Source of the DNA: Olsenella profusa F0195
GTDB taxonomy: Bacteria; Actinomycetota; Coriobacteriia; Coriobacteriales; Atopobiaceae
Length of the DNA stretch: 64,000 nt
Assembly (NCBI RefSeq): GCF_000468755.1
Contig: NZ_AWEZ01000017.1
Coordinates: 1 to 64,000 of the forward strand
Direction: 5' to 3'
The position numbers and the translations under genes are program-made. Below are positions 37,677-45,511 of this stretch, one piece after another. The stretch's first letter is position 1; each line of letters starts with the position of its first letter. The notes beneath the pieces are model-generated. The model saw nothing but the letters and a program-made list of their open reading frames with translations, searched no databases and had not been told where the DNA came from.

Positions 37677-38864
37677 CTAGGCCAGCTCGTCGCGGCCACG
37701 GTTGCGACCCACCAGCAGCGCCACGGTGAGCACGGCGCAACCAAAGAGCGCCACGATGCCTATCTGGCCCACGAGCGGCAGCACTGTCTGCTGACTCACG
37801 TCAACCATGCTCACGGCAGATGTCACCACCTCACAGCACCAGTACGCAGGTGTGAAGTGCGCAAGGGTGACCAACGCGTCCGGTAGGAGGCTCAGTCCCA
37901 CCCAGGCACCACCGAGGAAGGACATCGCCATGCCCGCAATGTTGGCGAAGGCGTTCGCCGCGTTCGCCGAGAGACGCAGCTGTCCAAGCAGAAAGCCACT
38001 TGCGACGGAGAAGAACGCGTAGGCAGCGAGGGAGCCACCCACAAGCACCACCTGAGCCGGGGAGGTGGCAAGTTCCCCGCGGACGAAGAGGAGGACGTCG
38101 AGGCCAAATATCCATGCCCACACACCGACGCCGAGCAGGATGCAGACCGCAAGCAGGCCGCCGTTGCGCCGACGTGCTGTCGTGGGCGCCACCAACCTCC
38201 GGTCGAGCACGGCCTCGGCGTTGAGGCTCTCCATGAGGATGGCAATGCAGACGGAGATGCCGGCGAGCATCGGATAGGTGGAGAACTTGCATGCCAACTC
38301 GAAGGCATCGGAAAGGGGCGTCGCGTCCTGTCGGGCGATGCTCGTTGCCGTGCGCTCCTCCATGGCGCCGTCCGTGAGGGACGCCACCTCCTCCTGGTCG
38401 CCACCCATCGTGGCCGCGCTGCCATAGAGCCCCTGCGCATAGCTCACGGTCTCGACGTCCACGAGCGAGCCCTCGGCCGACTGGTATGAGACATAGGTTT
38501 CGAGGTCGGGTGCGCTCGTGCCCGCCGCCGCGGCATCCATGAGACCCTGGCCCCACCCCGCGGGAATCACGAGAATATACGAGACGCTCCCCTTGGCGAT
38601 GGCATCCTGGATGGCAAGCGGGTCGTCCGCGATCGTCTCCGTGTTGCTGCCCCGTTCCACATGGGCCCTGAGCGCCTGCGAGAGGGCGGACCCATCGCGG
38701 TCTATCACGGCGACGTTGGGCACGGCCCGCTCGTAGGAGGTCGTGTCGTCATGCCCGGACCCCAGTCCCATCAGAAGCCCCAGCAGGGAGAGCAGCACGA
38801 TGTAGACGAGGAGCACCACCTTGTGACCCCACAGGATCCTGAGGCAGGTCTTGAAGCTAGACAT
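37677..38864 (-). CDS. ABC-2 type exporter permease, second subunit
   Basis: 395 aa. One N-terminal helix (VVLLVYIVLLSLLGLLMGLG), a large extracytoplasmic domain (about residues 40-195), then five helices: the ABC-2 layout of YhgE/Pip- and DrrB-like exporters. It overlaps the preceding permease by 8 bases, so the two are probably made in equal amounts. Substrate unknown, perhaps a drug or peptide given the divergent two-component system. Confidence 0.85.
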   Translation of the reverse strand: MSSFKTCLRILWGHKVVLLVYIVLLSLLGLLMGLGSGHDDTTSYERAVPNVAVIDRDGSALSQALRAHVERGSNTETIADDPLAIQDAIAKGSVSYILVIPAGWGQGLMDAAAAGTSAPDLETYVSYQSAEGSLVDVETVSYAQGLYGSAATMGGDQEEVASLTDGAMEERTATSIARQDATPLSDAFELACKFSTYPMLAGISVCIAILMESLNAEAVLDRRLVAPTTARRRNGGLLAVCILLGVGVWAWIFGLDVLLFVRGELATSPAQVVLVGGSLAAYAFFSVASGFLLGQLRLSANAANAFANIAGMAMSFLGGAWVGLSLLPDALVTLAHFTPAYWCCEVVTSAVSMVDVSQQTVLPLVGQIGIVALFGCAVLTVALLVGRNRGRDELA

Positions 38865-40020
38865 GGGACGCCCTCCTCATGTTGAGTGCCGCCAGGCAGA
38901 AGAACGCGAGTGCCATTGTCACCAGCATGAGGCAGCTCCACCAGAACGGCGCCAGGGTGTCGTAGTACAGCAACGAGAAGAAGCAGTGCGTCATCTGCCA
39001 GAGTGGGTTCGCGTGGGCAAGCAGGGGCATGCCCGCCTCAAGGCCATCGCTCACCTGTTGGGAGGCGGCGCCATAGAGCCCTGTGAAGAACGAGAGGCCA
39101 CAGCTGACAGCAGACACCAGAGGCGTCCCGCCTCCCGTGAGACCCGCGAAGGTGCCGATGAGGCTGCCCAGCGCACAGGCCGTAAGGGTCGACATGAGCA
39201 CCGCGAGCGTCACGAGCGGGGCGTTGCTCCCAAAGTCCACGCCACAGACGAGGCGCATGAAGGCGACCACCGCAAGCATGACCGCGAACTCGCAGAGCCA
39301 TGAGCCCAGGATCGTGGCCGCTAGGATGCGCCAGCGAGGCGTGCCAGCCACCGCCACGCGAGCCCCGACCTCGCTGCACCGCGGAAGCACGCGGCGCAGC
39401 GCCTGGGAGGAAAGCATCATGCCCATGCCCGCGACCATGCCCAGAAGGGCGAAGTAGTAGCGCACCTTGCCATCGGGAGCCGCCTTCGTGGCCTGAAGGC
39501 GCACCGTCCGCACGGCATCCGAGCGGAAGGCCGCAACGGTGGAGGCATCCTCGAGTGCCTGTGGGTCCCGCTCGAGGAGTGTCGCAATCCCGTTCCTCGT
39601 GTGCAGGTAGCTGTCGAGCACGGCCTCGAGCACGGCAGGCTGCAGCTCGCCATTCAGGCGAGCCGCCACATGGAGCTGGGGCATGCCATCCCCATCCACC
39701 ATGAGGTAGGCGTCAACGTCACCGGCGTTGGTGGCCGCCAGGGCAGCGTCCTCGGTGTCATAGGCCGTGACGTCGGCGACCTTGGGACTGGCATCGGGCG
39801 AGCTGATGGCTTCGATGGTCTCCGGCAGCCCGTAGACTCCCTGGTAGTTGGCATCCTCCACCACGGCAAGCCTGGTGGTGGCTTCGGCATAGCCGGCATC
39901 GAGGTGGGAGAACATCCCCATGAAGAGCAGGCACATCACGACGGGAAACAGGAAGGCCCACCACAGGAGCGTCTTCTCGCGCACGAGGGCGATGACGCAG
40001 GTCTTGAGGCTGCAGCGCAT
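38857..40020 (-). CDS. ABC-2 type exporter permease, first subunit
   Basis: 387 aa with the same plan as its neighbour: N-terminal helix (LLWWAFLFPVVMCLLFMGMF), an external domain of about 150 residues, then five to six helices. The start MRCSLKTCVIALVREKTLL parallels MSSFKTCLRILWGHKVVLL in the neighbour, so the pair arose by duplication. It follows the ATPase by 9 bases. Confidence 0.85.
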   Translation of the reverse strand: MRCSLKTCVIALVREKTLLWWAFLFPVVMCLLFMGMFSHLDAGYAEATTRLAVVEDANYQGVYGLPETIEAISSPDASPKVADVTAYDTEDAALAATNAGDVDAYLMVDGDGMPQLHVAARLNGELQPAVLEAVLDSYLHTRNGIATLLERDPQALEDASTVAAFRSDAVRTVRLQATKAAPDGKVRYYFALLGMVAGMGMMLSSQALRRVLPRCSEVGARVAVAGTPRWRILAATILGSWLCEFAVMLAVVAFMRLVCGVDFGSNAPLVTLAVLMSTLTACALGSLIGTFAGLTGGGTPLVSAVSCGLSFFTGLYGAASQQVSDGLEAGMPLLAHANPLWQMTHCFFSLLYYDTLAPFWWSCLMLVTMALAFFCLAALNMRRASHV

Positions 40021-40029
40021 GGAAGCCCC

Positions 40030-40980
40030 CTATGCCTCGTCGCGCAGGGCGCGACCCGTGATATCGAGGAACACGTCATTTAGGGTCGGTGGCTCGGAGA
40101 GCACGCGCCCGTACGCAACGCCGGCATCCGTGAGCACGCCGAGGACGTCGGCCAGGTTGTGGCCGCCCGCCGTGCACCCGATGCGCAGTAGCATGCCGTC
40201 GACGGTGACGCAGCGCACGTGAGGGAGGCGACGCACCTGATCAACCACCTGCTCGGAAACGTCCGCAAGCTCCACCGTGACGCGCTCCCCCACCGAGACC
40301 ATGGCCTTGAGCTCGTCCACCGTGCCGGCGGCCACCGAGCGGCCGTGGTCCATGATCATGATGCGACTGCAGAGCTCCTCGACCTCCTCCATGTAGTGCG
40401 AAGTGTAGATGATGGTGGAACCCGCCTCGTTGAGGCGACGGATGCCGTCGAGGATGGCGTTCCTGCTCTGAGGGTCCACTGCCACCGTGGGCTCGTCGAG
40501 GATGATGAGCTCGGGCCTGTGCGCGATGCCACAGGCAATGTTGAGGCGGCGCAACAGGCCCCCCGAGAGCCTCTTGGGTCGGAAGCCCTGGAACTTCTCG
40601 AGCCCCACGAAGGCGACGGCCTCGTTCACGAGCTGGCGACGGCGGGCATGGTCGCTCACGTAGAGCGCACAGAAGCTGTCGATGTTCTCACGCACCGTGA
40701 GCTCGTCGTAGACCGCAACCGCCTGCGGGACGATGCCGATGCGCCGCTTGAGATCGTAGGCCGTAGGTGCCATGGGTGTGCCAAAGAGCTCGATGGTACC
40801 GTGGTCGTAGCGCAGCAGCTGCAGGATGCAGTTGATGGTCGTGGTCTTGCCCGAGCCGTTGGGACCGAGCAGGCCGAAGATCTCACCCTGCTCGATGTCC
40901 AGGCTCAGGTGGTTGACGGCACAGAGGCCCCCATAGCGTTTGACGAGGTTATCCACGTGCACGACAGTCTGTGTTGGCAT
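40030..40980 (-). CDS. ABC exporter ATPase (DrrA/CcmA type)
   Basis: 316 aa. Walker A GPNGSGKTT, Q-loop IVPQAVAVYDELTV, signature LSGGLLRR (usually LSGGMKRR), Walker B LIILDEPTVAVDPQ and switch His in YTSHYMEE. A C-terminal extension of about 80 residues is typical of DrrA-type ATPases. First gene of the exporter operon, with GAGGGAG before the ATG. It is transcribed divergently from a sensor kinase across a region rich in dyads. Confidence 0.9.
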   Translation of the reverse strand: MPTQTVVHVDNLVKRYGGLCAVNHLSLDIEQGEIFGLLGPNGSGKTTTINCILQLLRYDHGTIELFGTPMAPTAYDLKRRIGIVPQAVAVYDELTVRENIDSFCALYVSDHARRRQLVNEAVAFVGLEKFQGFRPKRLSGGLLRRLNIACGIAHRPELIILDEPTVAVDPQSRNAILDGIRRLNEAGSTIIYTSHYMEEVEELCSRIMIMDHGRSVAAGTVDELKAMVSVGERVTVELADVSEQVVDQVRRLPHVRCVTVDGMLLRIGCTAGGHNLADVLGVLTDAGVAYGRVLSEPPTLNDVFLDITGRALRDEA

Positions 40981-41030
40981 GTCCCGCTCCCTCGGCACTT
41001 CTCGATGCTCCCGTCGATGGGGGCGGCGCG

Positions 41031-41165
41031 ACACGTGGCGATGCCACGTGTGGGCACCTGGCTTTTGCACCCATCGCGTACACCTGTCATTCTCGTGGGA
41101 AGGCCACGAAATGGGAAGTGCGGAACGTCATAAGGCCACCCCATCCGACCCATGACACCTGTCAT
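41031..41165. promoter_or_regulatory. Operator-like dyads between exporter and two-component genes
   Basis: A perfect dyad ACACGTGGC (41031-41039) and GCCACGTGT (41043-41051) lies 50 bases before the exporter ATPase. Further along, ATGACACCTGTCAT (41152-41165) is a perfect palindrome and TACACCTGTCAT (41079-41090) repeats its right half. Another ATGACA at 41207-41212 touches the kinase promoter. Four TGTCAT half-sites in this divergent region suggest binding by the LiaR-like regulator, by inference. Confidence 0.6.
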
Positions 41166-41178
41166 GGTGGAAGGTCGA

Positions 41179-41208
41179 TGGCAGGACACGCCATCACTCC
41201 CGTACAAT
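41179..41208 (+). promoter_or_regulatory. Promoter of the two-component operon, possibly leaderless
   Basis: TACAAT at 41203-41208 has TGGCAG 18 bases upstream. The kinase ATG is only 6 bases beyond TACAAT and lacks a clear ribosome-binding site, so transcription would start at or next to the start codon. Confidence 0.5.
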
Positions 41209-41214
41209 GACACC

Positions 41215-42318
41215 ATGGAACGTGCTGTGGACAAGACCTTCGTGCTCGTGCTCTGTGCCTGCCTCTCCGTGCTCGGTGGACGCACCGATGCCGTGGGCGT
41301 GGCGTGGCTCGTCGCCGCCATCACCCTCACGTCACTCGCAAGCCTCATGCGAACGCGAGGCGGGGAGGTGGCGCGAGCGGTGGCGATCGTCACCGCATGC
41401 GTCATGGCCCTTGCACCAGGCGCCACGGCAGCGCTTCCCCTCGCAACCTTCGAGCTCGCGCTCCACGTGCCCTGGCGGCTGCACGTCGCATGGCTGTGCG
41501 CCTTCGCCGCCGGACATGCCGCCGGCGACCCCACCATAGCTGCGGTCACGTTGGCTGCGGCTACGGTCTGTGCGCTGCTTGCCACAAGGGAGGTGCGCCT
41601 TGCCGAGGCACGCGGGCGTCTGTACGAGACCGAGGATGAGCTCTCGGACCGCCTGCTTGCGCTGCGCGCGCAAAACCGCGAGCTTGAGGACGCACGTGGT
41701 GAGGCGTCGCAGGCTGCCACCCTTGCCGAGCGCACGCGCATGGCCCGTGAGGTGCACGACGGCGTGGGTCATAGCCTGACGCGCCTTATCTACCAGGTCG
41801 CCGCGCTCAGACTCGTCCATCACGACGACGTATGTGTCACGGGTGAGCTGGACGAGCTCCGGTCCGGACTCGACGAGACGATGGATGCCATGCGTGCGAG
41901 CGTGCATGCCCTGGATGACCATGCGATGGACCTCCGCGTCGAGCTGGATAGGCTTGCGGTGCGCAGTCCCCATGCACGGGTGAGCGTGGAGTACGGCCTG
42001 AGGGACACGCCCAGCGCCGCGACGACGCGCTGCCTTGTCGCCGTCGCACGCGAGGCGCTCACCAATGCCGAGCGCCATGCGCACGCACGTGCGGCCACCA
42101 TCCATGCGCGCGAGTTCCCCGGCCTGTGGCAGCTGACCATAGAGAACGATGGCGACATGCCCACGGGCAGCATGGAAGCGGGCGAGCTCTCGGAACGGGG
42201 ACTGGGGCTGCGTGCCATGCGTGAGCGCGTGGAATCCCTGGGGGGCACGTTTCACACAGACTTCGATGCGCAACGCTTCCAGGTCTTCGCATCGATTCCC
42301 AGAAAGGTGGGCACATGA
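41215..42318 (+). CDS. NarL-type sensor histidine kinase
   Basis: 367 aa. Four to five membrane segments in the first 130 residues, a coiled-coil-like stretch (about 132-175), the HisKA_3 motif MAREVHDGVGHSLT and ATPase N-box ALTNAERHAHA with GLGLRAMRERV. Typical of LiaS/DesK-like kinases sensing envelope state. It overlaps the regulator gene by 4 bases. It probably controls the divergent ABC exporter. Confidence 0.9.
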   Translation: MERAVDKTFVLVLCACLSVLGGRTDAVGVAWLVAAITLTSLASLMRTRGGEVARAVAIVTACVMALAPGATAALPLATFELALHVPWRLHVAWLCAFAAGHAAGDPTIAAVTLAAATVCALLATREVRLAEARGRLYETEDELSDRLLALRAQNRELEDARGEASQAATLAERTRMAREVHDGVGHSLTRLIYQVAALRLVHHDDVCVTGELDELRSGLDETMDAMRASVHALDDHAMDLRVELDRLAVRSPHARVSVEYGLRDTPSAATTRCLVAVAREALTNAERHAHARAATIHAREFPGLWQLTIENDGDMPTGSMEAGELSERGLGLRAMRERVESLGGTFHTDFDAQRFQVFASIPRKVGT

Positions 42319-42947
42319 GGGTCATCGTGGTGGATGACGACGCCATCGTCGCGAAATCGCTCCGCCTCATCCTGTCTGCCGAGAAGGACATCGACGTCGT
42401 CGGTCTAGGCACCAGCGGCCCCGATGCGGTGCGCCTCTTTGAGGACGAGCTTCCCGAGGTGCTCCTCATGGACATCCAGATGCCCGACGGCGACGGCCTC
42501 ACGGCCTCACGCGAGATCCTTGGCGCTCACCCCACCGCACGCATCGTCTTCCTCACGACCTTCTCGGATGACGAGTACATCACGGGTGCGCTGCGCCTTG
42601 GTGCCCGTGGTTACCTCATCAAGCAGGACATAGACACCATCGCCCCGGCGCTGCGCGCCGTCATGGCCGGGCAGTCCGTGCTGGGGGACGAGGTGCTGGA
42701 ACGAGCCACGGCCTTGGGCGCCGCCTCGGCGCCAGTGCAGCCGGACGAGTCCGCCTTGTCGCCCCTCACCACACGCGAGCGCGATGTGGTGCGTGCCGTG
42801 GCCGATGGCCTCGACAACAAGGAGATCGCCGGTGCGCTCTGCCTCAGCGAGGGCACCGTACGCAATCACATCTCGGCGGTGCTGACGAAGCTGGGGCTCA
42901 GGAACCGCACGCAGCTGGCGGTGTTCTACTACCAGAACTGCCGCTGA
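42315..42947 (+). CDS. NarL/LiaR-family response regulator
   Basis: 210 aa. Receiver with DDD pocket, phospho-acceptor Asp53 (LLMDIQMPDGDG), FLTTFSDDEY and the IKQD lysine. The C-terminal LuxR-type helix-turn-helix is LTTRERDVVRAVADGLDNKEIAGALCLSEGTVRNHISAVLTKLGLRNRTQL. Partner of the kinase just upstream. Its likely operators are the TGTCAT sites in the divergent region. Confidence 0.92.
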   Translation: MRVIVVDDDAIVAKSLRLILSAEKDIDVVGLGTSGPDAVRLFEDELPEVLLMDIQMPDGDGLTASREILGAHPTARIVFLTTFSDDEYITGALRLGARGYLIKQDIDTIAPALRAVMAGQSVLGDEVLERATALGAASAPVQPDESALSPLTTRERDVVRAVADGLDNKEIAGALCLSEGTVRNHISAVLTKLGLRNRTQLAVFYYQNCR

Positions 42948-42975
42948 GAGCCATTAGCCTTCAGCCCCTCCCCCA

Positions 42976-43066
42976 TTGTGCGAGGTTTTTCGACCGATTT
43001 TGTCTCGCGTGCGGACTCAAGTCCGCACGCGAGACGTCTTCAGCGGAAAAACCAAGCACAACCCGT
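42976..43066. repeat. Large palindromic repeat, copy B
   Basis: Inner stem CTCGCGTGCGGACT with AGTCCGCACGCGAG is a perfect 14-base dyad (from about 43004 to 43033). The outer arms are TTGTGC..GGTTTTTC and GAAAAACC..GCACAA (to about 43062). Sequence and layout match the element at 6756-6836. It lies between the convergent response regulator and rsmI genes, so it may act as a two-way terminator. Confidence 0.75.
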
Positions 43067-43100
43067 GGGGAAGTCAGCACGATCGAGGGGGAGTCGGCGG

Positions 43101-43964
43101 TCAACGTGCGCGGGACGCCTTCACCACCCGGTCGTACACCTGCGGCTTGGGAAGGCCATACTCCCTGGCAAGGCGCTTGGCAAGCGCGCTGGGGGGCTCG
43201 TCGGCCGCAAGGCCGGCAGCGATGGCATCCTCGAGTGGCCGCACGGGCACAGACGTGGCCTCGTCCGCCTCCGGTGCGCCGATGATCACGACGCACTCGC
43301 CCCGAACCTCCCCGCATGCCGCAAGCTCTGCCGCCACATGGGGGGCCACCCCCCGCACGACCTCCTCATGCAGCTTGGTGAGCTCGCGCACGAGGGCAAC
43401 CCTTCTCATGGGAAACGCCTCGGCGATGGTGGCCAGCGTCGCGGCCACGCGATGAGGGCTCTCGTACACCACAAGGGCACCCGGCACGGACGCCAGCGCA
43501 CGCAGGCGCTCCAGCTGGGCCTTGTGCCTGCGCGGGAGGAACCCCTCGAAGAAGAAGTGCTCCATGGGAAGCCCCGAGGCCACGAGCGCACAGGTGACGG
43601 CACTCGGACCGGGGATGACCTCCACGCGCAGGCCCGCATCGAGCGTGGCATCCACCAGGCGCTGTCCCGGATCGGAGACGCCCGGCATGCCCGCGTCGGA
43701 CACGAAGGCCACGCGCTCCCCGGCCGCGATGCGCCCGAGCGTGGGCGCGATGCGGGAGGCCAGGGTGTTCTCGTCCGCACGCTGCAGCGACACGCGAACG
43801 CCAAAGTGGGACAGCAGCCTTGAGGTCACGCGCGTGTCCTCGCAGAGCAACACGTCCGCCTGGCGCAGCGTGTCCAGCACGCGCGGGGACGCATCGCCCA
43901 GGTTGCCGATGGGCGTGCCCACCATCGAGAGCACGCCGCCGTGCGGGACGCCAGACGTGCTCAC
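43101..43964 (-). CDS. rsmI: 16S rRNA (C1402-2'-O) methyltransferase
   Basis: 287 aa, tetrapyrrole-methylase fold. SMVGTPIGNLGDASPR at the N-terminus, CEDTRVTSRLL, FVSDAGMPGVSDPG, and VIPGPSAVTCALVASGLP. RsmI methylates the ribose of C1402 in the ribosomal P site. The GTG at 43964 overlaps the stop of the upstream GH5-like gene (GTGA), so translation is coupled. Length fits the family; longer frames run into the upstream gene. Confidence 0.92.
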   Translation of the reverse strand: MSTSGVPHGGVLSMVGTPIGNLGDASPRVLDTLRQADVLLCEDTRVTSRLLSHFGVRVSLQRADENTLASRIAPTLGRIAAGERVAFVSDAGMPGVSDPGQRLVDATLDAGLRVEVIPGPSAVTCALVASGLPMEHFFFEGFLPRRHKAQLERLRALASVPGALVVYESPHRVAATLATIAEAFPMRRVALVRELTKLHEEVVRGVAPHVAAELAACGEVRGECVVIIGAPEADEATSVPVRPLEDAIAAGLAADEPPSALAKRLAREYGLPKPQVYDRVVKASRAR

Positions 43965-45001
43965 GCGAGCATCGCCCGCTCGAACGTGGCGAGCGCCACC
44001 CGTGCGTCCCAACCAGACAGGCGACCTTCGGTCTTCCACGTCTGGAAGAACCACGCGGGGCACTTCCTGAACACGGCAAGCTGTTCGGAGACGAACACGC
44101 GCTCCAGGGCGATGCGGCCCTCGGGTGTGGTAGAGGAGTCCGCGAAGGGTAGCGAGGCGGACCACTTTCCCGCCATCACCGGCAGGCCGCACCTGCGTGC
44201 CGTCTCAAGCATCCTATGCGAACGCTGCGAGAGCTCGCGGATGCCCGTGGGGCCAGGCCCATCGACACGGTCGAGATAGTGGTAGAGGTGGCTGTCAAGC
44301 CATACGTTCTGGTAGCGTCGCGGTGCCATGAAGTGGCCCCAGGCACCCGGCTGGCCCGCATCGGGCAGGATGACCATGGCGTCCGGCGCGTTCTTGCGGA
44401 CGGTGTCGTATGCCGCACGGTAGTAGTTTCGCAACTGATGGAGGGGCACGCCATCCGTGAGTGTGAAGCCATGGCGCACCTGCGGCACCACCTCGTCTGC
44501 AACCTCGATGCCTGCGAGCGCGGCACGTGAGCAGTAGCGCTTGGCGAGGGTTCCCAGGACCACCAGCATATCGTTGCGGTACCGGGAGAACTCATCATGA
44601 TTGCGCACGAGGATGGCGCTAGAGCTACGCTCGCCGGGCGTGATGGCGAGGGCCAGCACGATCTTGAGGTCGATGTCCTCTGCCCAGACGAAGGCCTGGT
44701 CGACGTGGTCTATGCATCCCACATAGGGACCGGTCTCTGGGCCGGCGTCCCCAAACACGTACCATGGCACCTCCAGGCGCACGGCGTTGAAGCCACGCGC
44801 GGCAATGCCCCTGAAGTCCACCTGCGAGAGAAAGCCCCTGCGATGCTTCTCGACCATCTGCCGATAGGGCTCCTGCCCCATCGCAATCACCAGGGAGTCC
44901 TCGTCCAAGGCGCCAGAATCGGCAAAGAGGGAAGGCGTGACCCATGGCTCCAGCGTCAGCCAGCCGGTAAGGTTGACTCCATGCAAGGCCCGTCCTGCCA
45001 T
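43961..45001 (-). CDS. GH5-like (exo-1,3-beta-glucanase-type) protein with altered active site
   Basis: 346 aa, no signal peptide. The start HGVNLTGWLTLEPWVTPSLF closely follows Exg-type glucanases; NAVRLEVPW and LDSHLYHYL supply conserved Arg, His and Tyr. The acid/base Glu is kept as Glu170 but in VADE rather than LLNEP. The nucleophile position, normally Glu in GEWSA, is Lys279 in AGKWSAS (codon AAG, 44165-44167). Retaining hydrolysis needs that Glu, so activity is doubtful. It could bind a glycan instead. Translationally coupled to rsmI. Confidence 0.82.
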   Translation of the reverse strand: MAGRALHGVNLTGWLTLEPWVTPSLFADSGALDEDSLVIAMGQEPYRQMVEKHRRGFLSQVDFRGIAARGFNAVRLEVPWYVFGDAGPETGPYVGCIDHVDQAFVWAEDIDLKIVLALAITPGERSSSAILVRNHDEFSRYRNDMLVVLGTLAKRYCSRAALAGIEVADEVVPQVRHGFTLTDGVPLHQLRNYYRAAYDTVRKNAPDAMVILPDAGQPGAWGHFMAPRRYQNVWLDSHLYHYLDRVDGPGPTGIRELSQRSHRMLETARRCGLPVMAGKWSASLPFADSSTTPEGRIALERVFVSEQLAVFRKCPAWFFQTWKTEGRLSGWDARVALATFERAMLA

Positions 45002-45511
45002 GACACTTCCCTCCGTCCCCGTGCCTCCCTCCCAACGAGTATAACCGCTCCGGTCGACACCAGAATCCGCTTCCACAGGAACCAGCGATTGACGAGATCG
45101 TCCCCTTCAACGGGACTCACGAGCTGAGCGAGGCGCGAACGTCATGCATGTCTCGCCGGCCAATCTCTTCCCCTTGGACATCGCCCCGCCCGACGCCCAG
45201 GTCAAACGCAATGCAGCCGAGCTTGGGATGAACGTTGCCATGCCCACCGACTACTGCACCCGACCCTCGGCCTCCTCGATCCACCAGGCGGTCGTCAACT
45301 ACACGGGAATAGACGCCGCCTACATGCCCCGTGCCGCGGCAACTCTGGCACAGGCCTTTCAGCTGAATCGACGATTGGAGCTACCTTTCCCCTGCCGATA
45401 TCGATATGTTCTTCCATAGGCCACCCACGAATGGTCATGGGGTATGATTACGGGATACCGACAGTCGGCAGGCAACCGGGACGACGGTTCCCCCAGAGAG
45501 GAGAGAGACCC
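45002..45511 (+). pseudogene. Gap with an unrecognised, possibly decayed small gene
   Basis: 510 bases. An ATG at 45144 opens 91 codons to 45419 (core ELGMNVAMPTDYCTRPSASSIHQAVVNYTGIDAAY), composition protein-like, family not recognised and no good ribosome site. Another frame just upstream reads PAIDEIVPFNGTHELSEA, which also looks protein-like, so a frameshifted longer gene is possible. The last 90 bases hold a TATGAT box (about 45443-45448) and the ribosome site of the aldehyde dehydrogenase. Confidence 0.3.
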
